NCBI GenBank assembly: GCA_049700455.1
Contig: JBNAVJ010000005.1
Location: 62,001-126,000, forward strand
Source of the DNA: JBNAVJ01 sp049700455
Lineage (GTDB): Bacteria; Bacteroidota; Ignavibacteria; Tepidaquicellales; Tepidaquicellaceae
Length of the DNA stretch: 64,000 nucleotides
Direction: 5' to 3'
Shown here: positions 1 to 8,246 of the stretch, one piece after another
Numbering within the stretch: position 1 is the first letter of the stretch
Layout: each line of letters opens with the position of its first letter
Translations under genes and position numbers: made by a program
The notes under the pieces: model-generated
What the model was told of the DNA's origin: nothing
Database searches by the model: none
Seen by the model: only the letters and a program-made list of their open reading frames with translations

Positions 1-467
1 TTCCCGGCATTTAAGACATTGATGCTATTAACCTCAAGAAAATCGTGATCATCTGTTTCCATCCAAAAAACAGGAACAAATTGGTAATCAGGATACTTCT
101 CTGATAAGAGATTTGAGAGCTGGAGAGTATTGATTGCCTTATAAAGAGTATAGATGTTACCTGTCAGGATACCTACTTGCTGACCAGTCACAACAGCAAA
201 AGTTTTTTCATTTCTCAATTTTTCAATATTTAAAAAAACCTTTTCCCCAGCTCCAAAAAGTTTATTTTGTTTGGTTAGAATGTCACAGAGAACATTACGA
301 GTTATAGATTCGGGAGGATAATTATTCTTTTTCTGATTAATTACCTTACTAAAAGCAGCCGGGTCAGAAAAAACACCGTTAAAAAATGCTTCTACTTTAG
401 AAGGTTCAGAAATGTAATCAAGGAACAAATCGTTAACGTCAGGCAAGTTCCTGTATTCTACTTTCAC
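1..467 (-). CDS. bshC: BshC, bacillithiol biosynthesis cysteine-adding enzyme (5' part, cut by window edge)
   Basis: BshC acts last in bacillithiol synthesis, joining cysteine to GlcN-malate in the cytoplasm. Only about the first 155 residues are in the window; the rest lies beyond position 1. Translating the minus strand gives the family signatures VVTGQQVGILTG followed by YTLYKAI and, near the edge, VPVFWMETDDHDFLEV, which match the BshC nucleotide-binding-like core. I place the start at a GTG at 467; an ATT at 479, directly after an in-frame stop, is the only longer alternative. No Shine-Dalgarno sequence is seen. The gene is divergent from the beta-helix gene that starts at 549. bshA and bshB are not in this window. 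The identification rests on recalled motifs. Confidence 0.85.
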   Translation of the reverse strand, partial: MKVEYRNLPDVNDLFLDYISEPSKVEAFFNGVFSDPAAFSKVINQKKNNYPPESITRNVLCDILTKQNKLFGAGEKVFLNIEKLRNEKTFAVVTGQQVGILTGNIYTLYKAINTLQLSNLLSEKYPDYQFVPVFWMETDDHDFLEVNSINVLNAG

Positions 468-548
468 TTTTGGAACAATTTACTTATTTTGGAAATATTT
501 AAGTAAGTTAAATAATTATTTATAAATATTAAATCAATTTAGTTGTCT

Positions 549-2069
549 ATGAAAAAGGTAATTTTGAGCCTGGTGGGACTTCTTTTGATGGCAAAAGGTG
601 TTTTTGCCATTTATGTTACTCCGGGAAACTACAAATCCTGGACACTTGATAGTCTTGTGGTATATTCAAATGGTCATATTACCCATTCCAACGGGATTTA
701 TTATTTCAACGATACCCTCGTTGTATCTCAGTCAGATACAATTAAGATATTGTCAAATACCACAATAAAAATGGCTCTTAAGGGATTTATTAATGTGTAC
801 GGGACTTTTATCATTAATCCCCCCGACTCAGTTAAGGTTACTGCAATAGATACAACACAAAAATTTATCGGTTTCAAGCTCGATTCCCTAAGTGATGCCT
901 CAGTATTCAAGCGATTGATTATGGAATATGGGAATTCCATTTATCTTATGTATTGTGATATGCTGATTGATAGTTGTACTTTAAGATACAATTATTATTA
1001 TACCTCAGGGTTAAGAAGCGGAACAATTTATCTGTTTTTTTCCAGCCCTACAATTTCTAATAATAAGATTTTTCGTAATATAAGGGCTGCTATTGCATCT
1101 GGAGCCAACGTTTCATCTTCACCCAAAATAATTAACAATCTCATTTATGAAAATGACCTGGAAAACTATAATACACCACAGATAAATCTTGGAGCAGCTT
1201 CTTCTCTCCCTATAATTATAAGAGGCAATATCATACGTGGGGGATTAGCAACAAACTCCGGAGGTATTTCAGTATTACCTGTTGGTACAGTACCATTTAT
1301 ACTGATTGAAAATAATATAATAAAAAATAACCGATATGGGATAGCATTACAGGGTTCAAACATTAACGCATATATAGTAAATAATATCATCGATAGCAAT
1401 AACATTCAAGGATTGCCTTTGCTGGGAGGTAGTGGACTTAACTTCAACGGTACCTCGACTCTGCAAGCAATAGTTAGTAGAAACAAGATAAGATGGAATC
1501 TGTGGGGCATTACAATTCAGAATACTGCAAAGCCTAATCTCGGCAATCTTACTACCCCTGATACAACCGATATAGGTCTTAACTGGATATATGGCAACTC
1601 TCATAACGACACAATATTCGACCTGTATAATAACACTCCTGACTCAATCTGGGCTCAAAATAATTGGTGGGGTACTACCATTGTTGACTCAATTGAATCG
1701 CACATTTTTCATAAACCAGATAATCCATCATTAGGTTTTGTTAATTACATTCCCTTTAGGATTACAACAGATATTTATTCAGGTTTATATCAAAAGAGTA
1801 TGTTGGGATATAAATTATTTGAAGCATTTCCAAATCCGTTTAATATTACAACCACAATTTCATTTGAGTTATACGAGAAAGGCTATGTATCTCTTTACAT
1901 TTTTGACGTCACGGGAAGAAAATTACATACATTAGTTAATGGGCAACAACTTCTTCCAGGTCTTCACAGATATCTTTTTAATGCGGAACAACTTGCAGGT
2001 GGAGTTTACTTTGTAAACTTTCTATTCAATAACCATAGCACTACGAAAAAACTGGTTTTGCTCAAATAG
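549..2069 (+). CDS. Exported right-handed beta-helix protein with C-terminal T9SS sorting domain
   Basis: A secreted protein of 506 residues. The first about 20 residues form a signal peptide (MKK, then a hydrophobic run ending VFA). The middle, about residues 110-380, has spaced N-N-x-I/N-I-I turns (for example ISNNKIFRN, IIENNIIKNN-like units) typical of parallel beta-helix repeats (NosD/PbH1 type). The last about 80 residues carry the type A sorting signature FPNPFN, then VSLYIFDVTGRKL and LAGGVYFVNF, ending in KKLVLLK. T9SS cargo is exported by Sec and then moved to the cell surface. I chose ATG 549 rather than an upstream TTG at 543 because it gives a cleaner signal peptide. Substrate or function is unknown; polysaccharide binding or lysis is common in such folds but not shown here. 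Confidence 0.85.
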   Translation: MKKVILSLVGLLLMAKGVFAIYVTPGNYKSWTLDSLVVYSNGHITHSNGIYYFNDTLVVSQSDTIKILSNTTIKMALKGFINVYGTFIINPPDSVKVTAIDTTQKFIGFKLDSLSDASVFKRLIMEYGNSIYLMYCDMLIDSCTLRYNYYYTSGLRSGTIYLFFSSPTISNNKIFRNIRAAIASGANVSSSPKIINNLIYENDLENYNTPQINLGAASSLPIIIRGNIIRGGLATNSGGISVLPVGTVPFILIENNIIKNNRYGIALQGSNINAYIVNNIIDSNNIQGLPLLGGSGLNFNGTSTLQAIVSRNKIRWNLWGITIQNTAKPNLGNLTTPDTTDIGLNWIYGNSHNDTIFDLYNNTPDSIWAQNNWWGTTIVDSIESHIFHKPDNPSLGFVNYIPFRITTDIYSGLYQKSMLGYKLFEAFPNPFNITTTISFELYEKGYVSLYIFDVTGRKLHTLVNGQQLLPGLHRYLFNAEQLAGGVYFVNFLFNNHSTTKKLVLLK

Positions 2070-2103
2070 TGTCTATTAATTATATTAATCAAACCCGATA
2101 CAA

Positions 2104-3324
2104 ATGATACACAATACAAGACGTAATGCTATTGCTATTGTTATAATTTCGGCACTGGGATACTTTGTTGATATCTATGATTTGATATTATTTAGCATAG
2201 TAAGAATTGTTTCACTCAAATCGCTTGGAATTACAGAAAATGATTTAATTACTGATGGTGTATTATTGCTCAATATGCAGATGGCAGGAATGTTAATTGG
2301 TGGCATCATCTGGGGAATATTGGGTGATAAAAAAGGGAGGATCTCTGTGCTTTTTGGTTCTATTATTCTTTATTCACTCGCAAACATTGGAAATGGCTTT
2401 GTACAAAATATTCCTCAATATGCATTCCTCAGATTGATAGCTGGAATTGGACTCGCCGGAGAATTAGGTGCAGGAATTACTCTGGTTTCAGAAGTAATGA
2501 CCCCTAAAACACGAGGCTATGGTACAATGATAGTAGCCACTATAGGAATTTTAGGAGCTGTAGTAGCAGCTTTGGTGGGCGATTTATTTAATTGGCGTAT
2601 AGCATATTTTGTTGGAGGAGGACTGGGATTAATACTGCTGGTGCTACGCATTACAGTTTATGAATCCGGGATGTATGCTTCTATCAGAAATTTGAATATT
2701 TCAAAAGGAAACTTCTTAAAACTGTTTACAAGATATGATTTGTTTATACGATATATTAACTCAATTTTGATAGGTGTTCCAATCTGGTTTATAGTTGGAA
2801 TACTAATTACATTTTCGCCTGAATTTGGTAGAGAATTTGGAATTGCAGAAACAATCTCAGCCGGAAAGGCAGTTATGTTCTGTTATATAGGACTTGCTAC
2901 AGGTGATTTTCTGAGTGGGACAATAAGTCAGTTAATAAAGAGTCGAAAAAAAGTAATCCTGATTTTTATTTCTTTAGAATTAGTCTTTATTCTTATATAT
3001 CTATTTTTTAATCACAATCAAATTTTACTTTATGTTTTATGTTTTCTGTTAGGCATATCTGGAGGCTACTGGGCTGTATTTGTTACTAATGCGGCAGAAC
3101 AATTTGGCACAAATATTCGAGCAACAGTTACCACAACCGTGCCAAATTTCGTAAGAGGAGCAGTTGTACCAATTACTTTAATGTTTGAATATCTTAGAAA
3201 CTTTGTATCTCTTAAATACTCCGCTTTAATTATAGGATTATTAACTATCACCTTAGCATATCTTTCCGCAATAAGTCTCAAGGAAACGTACGGAAAGAAT
3301 CTTGACTATGTCGAAACAGATTAA
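2104..3324 (+). CDS. MFS transporter, metabolite:H+ symporter-like
   Basis: A 406-residue inner-membrane carrier with about 12 hydrophobic segments. Between segments 2 and 3 it has the major facilitator motif A form GDKKGRISVLF, and segment 4 has RLIAGIGLAGELGAG, which resembles the sugar/metabolite:proton symporter branch (MFS_1/Sugar_tr). It starts 34 bases after the T9SS protein and shares its strand, so the two may be cotranscribed, but their roles are not obviously linked. It is followed by a strong bidirectional terminator. The substrate cannot be predicted. The length is typical for the family and no break is seen. Confidence 0.85.
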   Translation: MIHNTRRNAIAIVIISALGYFVDIYDLILFSIVRIVSLKSLGITENDLITDGVLLLNMQMAGMLIGGIIWGILGDKKGRISVLFGSIILYSLANIGNGFVQNIPQYAFLRLIAGIGLAGELGAGITLVSEVMTPKTRGYGTMIVATIGILGAVVAALVGDLFNWRIAYFVGGGLGLILLVLRITVYESGMYASIRNLNISKGNFLKLFTRYDLFIRYINSILIGVPIWFIVGILITFSPEFGREFGIAETISAGKAVMFCYIGLATGDFLSGTISQLIKSRKKVILIFISLELVFILIYLFFNHNQILLYVLCFLLGISGGYWAVFVTNAAEQFGTNIRATVTTTVPNFVRGAVVPITLMFEYLRNFVSLKYSALIIGLLTITLAYLSAISLKETYGKNLDYVETD

Positions 3325-3334
3325 AAATAAAAAA

Positions 3335-3378
3335 GAGCCCGATTGATTATACAAATCGGACTCAGTTAATTTTTTTTT
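3335..3378. terminator. Bidirectional rho-independent terminator
   Basis: A ten-base stem (GAGCCCGATT at 3335-3344 with AATCGGACTC at 3354-3363, one mismatch) with a nine-base loop. It is followed by a T-rich run at 3370-3378 on the plus strand and preceded by an A-rich run at 3322-3334 that serves as the T tract for the minus strand. It separates the converging MFS gene and the exported 134-residue gene. Confidence 0.85.
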
Positions 3379-3397
3379 CTGTAATTCCCTACTCCTG

Positions 3398-3802
3398 TTA
3401 GTATTGTGTCCAGGTGAAAGACCTGGAAGTTAACAGATTGTTATTCCCGTCATAGACGTAGACTTTGTAGGTACCTGTTGCATAGAAATTTGCTTTTTTC
3501 CATACCCACTGTCCTAATTTGTAATCAAAGGAAGCCTTTTCAGTTTTGTAGAAATTCTCACTTCCATTGTAGTCAACTGTGTAGATGTCAAAATAGACAG
3601 TGTAGGTACCAATGTCATATGGTGTGCGAACAAGCATATAGATGAAACACCCGTCTGGATCACTACAGGTCCACTCAGTGTTAGGATTCTTGGGATATCC
3701 ATCTTTTGACACCTCTGTACAAAAATAGAGAGTCTGGGAAAAGGAATCTAATGCAATCAACATTAAGATTCCAAATAACATAAGAGATAGTGTTTTTTTC
3801 AT
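3398..3802 (-). CDS. Small exported protein of unknown function
   Basis: A 134-residue protein that I do not recognise. It begins with a clear signal peptide (MKKTLSLMLFGILMLIAL then DSFSQ, cleavage probably after FSQ or so). The mature part of about 110 residues is rich in aromatic residues and alternating beta-strand patterns (GTYTVYFDIYTVDY, GTYKVYVYDGNN), suggesting a small all-beta, Ig-like domain. Three cysteines lie near the mature N-terminus (YFCTE, WTCSD, DGCFI). It has no sorting domain or lipobox, so it is probably periplasmic. It is divergent from the hydrolase at 4005 and is a single-gene unit with its own terminator. Confidence 0.7.
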   Translation of the reverse strand: MKKTLSLMLFGILMLIALDSFSQTLYFCTEVSKDGYPKNPNTEWTCSDPDGCFIYMLVRTPYDIGTYTVYFDIYTVDYNGSENFYKTEKASFDYKLGQWVWKKANFYATGTYKVYVYDGNNNLLTSRSFTWTQY

Positions 3803-3833
3803 AGTGTGTTATATTTAAGGTTCATGAAATAGG

Positions 3834-3859
3834 TTTTAAAAAAACTTGTTTTTTTAAAA
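3834..3859. repeat. Perfect AT-only inverted repeat in a divergent promoter region
   Basis: Two exact 11-base arms, TTTTAAAAAAA at 3834-3844 and its complement at 3849-3859, flank a four-base spacer CTTG. It lies 32 bases upstream of the minus-strand start at 3802. It could be an operator, an intrinsically bent A-tract element or chance in AT-rich DNA. No function is assigned. Confidence 0.5.
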
Positions 3860-4004
3860 TACTAAATTTATAATCATATAAAAACAACTAAATAAAATTT
3901 TTTATTTTATTAAACCTTATATTCTGAATTTTGTTCCCGATCTCGGGCCAGTTTAAGATATTTTTCTGACTTTAAATAACATTTAGTTAGCCATATTTTA
4001 GAGT

Positions 4005-5249
4005 GTGAATTACTATAACGACTATAACTTTTTAAAAGACATTTACCACACCTCAATTCCGGAGATAGAAATTCCAGCCTATAACATTAGAATTCGAAAT
4101 TTCGTTTTTAATTCACCTCCAACACTTTCTATTGACAACTTAGAACAGCAAATAAAACAGATAAACATAATCCAAAAGAAGATTCAAAGCCTATTTCCGG
4201 TCAATAATAGTAATGAAATACATTCACTAAGAATATTTTCAAAGCCAGACTTAGAAATAAAGGAGAATTATAAATTTGTATATCCCATTTATGAAAGGCT
4301 TAATAATAGAAATAAGTCAGATTCTGTTGTTATAATACTTCACGGTTTGAATGAGAGAAGCTGGGACAAGTATCACAGCTGGGCTAATTATATAGTAACA
4401 GAAACGGGTATTCCTGTTATACTCTTTCCGATTGCAATGCACATAAATCGCAGTCCAGTTCTATGGCGAATGTCACGAGAGATGAATGCAATATCAAAAG
4501 AGCGAAAAAATCTTTTCTCTCAGCTGGAAGAGTCATCATTTGTTAATGCTGCAATAAGTACACGGTTAACTTTTAATCCTATTGTGTTTTTCTGGTCGGG
4601 GGTAAGAACATATTTCGATATAATAAGTCTGCTTGGATATTTAAAATCTGGTCGGCATCCTTTATTTGAAAAAAATCCCAGATGTTACTTTCTCGGATAC
4701 TCAATCGGGGCTTTTATAACTCAAATTCTCTACCTTGTAAATCCATCTGGTTGGTTTGAAGAAATAAAATCTGTTTTATTCTGTGGAGGTTGCACATTTG
4801 ATAAGATGAATCCTTCCTCAAGATACATTTACGATACAAAAACCTTTGAAGTAATGCGTGATTTTTACCTTAATAATTTCGAGACTCAAACATTAAATGA
4901 CAAATACCTCAGCAGGTTTTTTGAAGAGTATAAAGATGAAGCTAATGCTTTCCTTCTAATGCTGCACTTTGAAAAAAATGCTGCTGAAAGAGGCAGGATA
5001 TGGAACCGTTTCAAGAATCTTATTCTAACAATATCATTACAAAAAGATGAGGTTATACCCACTCATTGGACACAGTTGACAATGACTGACAATTTAAAAA
5101 TTCCAGGAGCAAAATTCCTATCATTGGATTTTCCCTTTGACTATAGTCATGTTACCCCTTTTCCTCTTTTAGGTAACATTCAAGAAATGGTTGATGAGGC
5201 TTTTTCACAGGTGTTTGGTAGAATTGTAGAATTCTATTTAAATTCGTAA
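4005..5249 (+). CDS. Putative alpha/beta hydrolase (possibly the DUF6051 family)
   Basis: A 414-residue cytoplasmic protein without a signal peptide. About residue 105 is VVIILHGLNERSW, the oxyanion-hole strand of alpha/beta hydrolases. About residue 227 is FLGYSIGAF, a GxSxG nucleophile elbow. A candidate acid is in LQKDEVIP (about residue 345) and a candidate histidine in DYSHVTPF (about residue 380), so the triad looks intact. The protein starts with GTG at 4005. Its 3' end overlaps the converging YD-repeat gene by 16 bases. I recall similar Bacteroidota proteins being called DUF6051, but this is uncertain and the substrate is unknown. Confidence 0.65.
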   Translation: MNYYNDYNFLKDIYHTSIPEIEIPAYNIRIRNFVFNSPPTLSIDNLEQQIKQINIIQKKIQSLFPVNNSNEIHSLRIFSKPDLEIKENYKFVYPIYERLNNRNKSDSVVIILHGLNERSWDKYHSWANYIVTETGIPVILFPIAMHINRSPVLWRMSREMNAISKERKNLFSQLEESSFVNAAISTRLTFNPIVFFWSGVRTYFDIISLLGYLKSGRHPLFEKNPRCYFLGYSIGAFITQILYLVNPSGWFEEIKSVLFCGGCTFDKMNPSSRYIYDTKTFEVMRDFYLNNFETQTLNDKYLSRFFEEYKDEANAFLLMLHFEKNAAERGRIWNRFKNLILTISLQKDEVIPTHWTQLTMTDNLKIPGAKFLSLDFPFDYSHVTPFPLLGNIQEMVDEAFSQVFGRIVEFYLNS

Positions 5250-6169
5250 ATGTATTTATAAAAGTATTCAAGCATTTCTTCAAAATCATCGAAAAACTTC
5301 TCTGAAAGTAAACCATCCTTTGTATAAGAATAGTTGGTCCTTGAAAGAATATTGTCGTTTCTATCAAATTGCTCTTCTTCTATAACGTGGTTTTCATTAT
5401 CGTATTTTAATTTTTTAATTTGATAAATAAAACCTTCAGAACTGAATTCAGTAACCTGAATTAAACGATTTAACCCATCATATTTATAAACAGTCCTATT
5501 GCTGGTTTTAAGCGAAGGGTAAAGAACAGTTTCCTCAACAAGATTGTGATTGATGTATTGATACTCATAAATTGTCTGAAAGTAGTTATCAACATCAGTT
5601 TTTTCCTCACGAATAAGATTCCCATCCTCATCATAATATAGCAAACTTGTTGAGACAACATTCTGATCTTTATCATAAGTGTGTTGTTTATTAATACGCC
5701 CATATTCATCATATTTATATTCAATAGTAAATGAATAATCGTTGCCAAGATAATATTCTTCAAACTGCTTTAAACCTTTATAGTATTTACAAATAATTTT
5801 ACTTGTAACAACAGTATCTTTCATAAAAATGCTTTCGCTAATCTTATTATCTTCATTAAACTTATAAATCTCCACACTTTTGATCGGCTCAAATTTTCTA
5901 ACGGTCATAACATTTTCAGAATAATCGATGGTAGTTTCCTCTATTATTTCAAAACTATCAGTTCGTTTGTGGTCTTCGAAATCAAAACTTTGAACAATAT
6001 ATTTTAATACACCAAGTTTCTTGTAACTTAAAAAGCGATTATTAAGCTCCTCTTCGTTTTTCAAAACCAACTTAACCTGAGCAAACATCGAGCTAAAATC
6101 TAATAAAGATATTAAAAGAACAATTATACTTGTTAATTTAAAGTTGCAAATTTTTTTTCCCCTAATCAT
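5234..6169 (-). CDS. Exported protein with RHS/YD-like repeats
   Basis: A 311-residue protein with an N-terminal signal peptide or anchor (ISLLDFSSMFAQ, probable cleavage near residue 31). From about residue 75 it consists of degenerate repeats of about 20-25 residues such as YKYDEYGRINKQ, YYDEDGNLIREE, YKYDGLNRLIQV, KYDNENHVIEEE and YTKDGLLSEKF. This is the YD/RHS beta-strand pattern that can wrap into a shell. It lacks an RHS core, toxin tip or T9SS tail, so it is more likely a small surface or periplasmic protein than a polymorphic toxin. It lies 30 bases downstream of pyrF on the same strand and may be transcribed with it. Function unknown. Confidence 0.7.
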   Translation of the reverse strand: MIRGKKICNFKLTSIIVLLISLLDFSSMFAQVKLVLKNEEELNNRFLSYKKLGVLKYIVQSFDFEDHKRTDSFEIIEETTIDYSENVMTVRKFEPIKSVEIYKFNEDNKISESIFMKDTVVTSKIICKYYKGLKQFEEYYLGNDYSFTIEYKYDEYGRINKQHTYDKDQNVVSTSLLYYDEDGNLIREEKTDVDNYFQTIYEYQYINHNLVEETVLYPSLKTSNRTVYKYDGLNRLIQVTEFSSEGFIYQIKKLKYDNENHVIEEEQFDRNDNILSRTNYSYTKDGLLSEKFFDDFEEMLEYFYKYIYEFK

Positions 6170-6199
6170 ATTATAGTTTAATTATACGTTCTGAATTTC

Positions 6200-7015
6200 T
6201 TAAGAAGTAGGAAACGCCGGCAGTGAATCTTTATAAAATTGGGCTGCCGAAAAAATAGAATTTCTTAAATCATCCAGGTTATGTGTCTCTCTAACAGGAA
6301 ATATTATTGCCCTGCTAACATTCACAAGGCAGTATGGGTTTCCTATGCTTTTAGTTAAAATTTCAACATCATTACCCTGTGCCCCAATACCGGGAATAAG
6401 TAAGGAAAGATTGCTGTAAGATGTTGTAAGTTTATTAATAAGTTCAGGATAATTAGCTCCCACAACAAAACCTACAGAATCACAGCCAGTTTCAATAAAT
6501 TTTTCTATTACCAATTCATACAAAAATTTGCCGTTGCTCTTTAAAGTTTGAAAGTCCTCTGCTCCGGGATTTGAAGTGCGAGCCAGAACATAGGTTAACT
6601 TCCCCTTAACTTGAAAAAACGGTTGTAACGACTCAACCCCCATATATGGACTGACTGTGACCGCATCAAAGTTTAGTTTTTCAAAATAATAACCTGCATA
6701 CATTCGGTTTGTATTTCTAATATCCCCTCTTTTAACATCAGCAATAGTAATCACCTCCTCTGTTAATAACTCAAGAGTTTTTTCAAAGGCAATATATCCA
6801 GTTGGACCAGATAATTCGTAAAATGCAATATTGAGTTTGTAACCTAAAGTAAGTTCTTTAGTAAGTTCTATAATTAATTTATTATAGTCATATATGGGAT
6901 TGTCAGATGAGCGTAAAAAAAACTCCGGGATTTTGTTGATATCAGTATCAAGTCCTATAATAAGACTGGATTGAATTTCTTTTTTTCGTTGTATAATCTT
7001 ATCCAGGGAGTTCAT
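6200..7015 (-). CDS. pyrF: Orotidine 5'-phosphate decarboxylase (type 2)
   Basis: Decarboxylates OMP to UMP, the last step of de novo pyrimidine synthesis, in the cytoplasm. The 271-residue length fits the longer type 2 PyrF group. Signatures are LIIGLDTD near the N-terminus, NIAFYE, and the catalytic IADVKRGDIRNT with the Asp-x-Lys-x-x-Asp set at about residue 92-97, then VTVSPYMG and, near the C-terminus, PGIGAQGND. The ATG at 7015 follows the rodA stop by one base, so pyrF is the distal gene of the mre-rodA operon. Confidence 0.95.
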   Translation of the reverse strand: MNSLDKIIQRKKEIQSSLIIGLDTDINKIPEFFLRSSDNPIYDYNKLIIELTKELTLGYKLNIAFYELSGPTGYIAFEKTLELLTEEVITIADVKRGDIRNTNRMYAGYYFEKLNFDAVTVSPYMGVESLQPFFQVKGKLTYVLARTSNPGAEDFQTLKSNGKFLYELVIEKFIETGCDSVGFVVGANYPELINKLTTSYSNLSLLIPGIGAQGNDVEILTKSIGNPYCLVNVSRAIIFPVRETHNLDDLRNSIFSAAQFYKDSLPAFPTS

Positions 7016-7016
7016 C

Positions 7017-8246
7017 TTATAAGAAGACCTTTCGATTTTTATAAGCGTTTAACCCAATAGCCGTCATTAAATAAAATGAAAGCAACGATGAGACCCCATA
7101 ACTTACAAAGGGCAATGGAATCCCAATTACAGGCATTATTCCAAGTGTCATACCTACATTTATCAAAAGATGAAACAAAATTAAGGATGCAATACCTATA
7201 CAGGTAAATGACAGAAAGGAATCCCGGCTCTGGGTTGCAATATTAACAAATCTTAAAATGATTATAACAAATAAAAGAATAACCAGCATACCACCTATTA
7301 AACCAAATTCCTCTCCTATCATACAGAAGATAAAGTCAGTCCATTGTTCTGGAATAAATTTCAACTGTGTCTGAGTCCCCTGTAAAAATCCTTTGCCAAA
7401 CAGTCCTCCGGACCCTATAGCAACCTTAGATTGTATTACGTTATATCCAGTACCGAGTGGGTCAGTAGTAGGATCAAGCACTGCCAGTATACGATGTTGT
7501 TGATAAGGCTGAAGTTTATTAAATAAGAAATGTACAGAGAACCCTGCAACTACATTGATAGCAAAAACAAGAGCTGATTTCCACAAGCTGTTTTTCATTA
7601 GAATTAGAACAATTATTACACATACAAGCCCGGCATAGAAATAATATTGATTTAAAAATGCAAGAACCACAAGCACAACTGGTGATACAATAGCAAACAG
7701 CAGAAAAGGTGATAAACCTGCCCAAAAAAGTAATGGAATTATAAAAGAGAAGAAGACCAATGTGGTACCAGTATCGTTCTGAAATTTAATTAACACTGCC
7801 GGTAGAAGTATTATCAGAACCGATTTGAAAATCATTGAGGAACTGTTAATTGAGCGTCCTTCAATATTGCGATGAAGAAAGTTAGAAAGCGCTAATATAG
7901 TAGCAACCTTTGCAAATTCAGATGGTTGAATTCCAAATCCGGCAATATAGAACCAGCTTTTATTTCCGTTAATTGTCTTACCAAAAATCAGAACTGCAAT
8001 TAACAAAACAATCGAAACAATATATGCCGGATACGAAAGCATAAGAAAATATTTGGATGGTATAAACAATAAAACTATTACCATCACCAAACCTATTATA
8101 GCAAAGACTAACTGTTTAGAAAAGAAATCTTTGCTTGCAGAACTTGCATAAGTAGCACTGTAAACAGCGAATAGACCTATTGTTACAAGCGTAATCACAG
8201 ATAAGAAAAGGACAATATCAAACTTATCAAATAATCTTCTTTCCAT
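7017..8246 (-). CDS. rodA: RodA, SEDS peptidoglycan glycosyltransferase of the elongasome
   Basis: RodA polymerises lipid II into glycan strands for side-wall growth, working with the class B PBP encoded just upstream. The 409-residue protein has about ten membrane segments. It contains the SEDS motifs GIQPSEFAK (about residue 105), FQNDTGTTLVFF (about 155), GGLFGKGFLQGTQTQLKFIPEQWTDF-like loop near 285-305, and near the C-terminus GIPLPFVSYG. Its ATG shares one base with the stop of the PBP2 gene (TAATG), indicating translational coupling. The elongasome context (mreBCD) argues for RodA rather than FtsW. Confidence 0.95.
   Translation of the reverse strand: MERRLFDKFDIVLFLSVITLVTIGLFAVYSATYASSASKDFFSKQLVFAIIGLVMVIVLLFIPSKYFLMLSYPAYIVSIVLLIAVLIFGKTINGNKSWFYIAGFGIQPSEFAKVATILALSNFLHRNIEGRSINSSSMIFKSVLIILLPAVLIKFQNDTGTTLVFFSFIIPLLFWAGLSPFLLFAIVSPVVLVVLAFLNQYYFYAGLVCVIIVLILMKNSLWKSALVFAINVVAGFSVHFLFNKLQPYQQHRILAVLDPTTDPLGTGYNVIQSKVAIGSGGLFGKGFLQGTQTQLKFIPEQWTDFIFCMIGEEFGLIGGMLVILLFVIIILRFVNIATQSRDSFLSFTCIGIASLILFHLLINVGMTLGIMPVIGIPLPFVSYGVSSLLSFYLMTAIGLNAYKNRKVFL

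Noticed and set aside
543..548. TTG at 543 as the start of the beta-helix protein
   Set aside because: ATG at 549 gives the standard MKK signal-peptide start. The two extra residues add nothing.
5234..6169. YD-repeat protein as a polymorphic toxin
   Set aside because: There is no RHS core signature, no C-terminal toxin domain and no immunity gene beside it.
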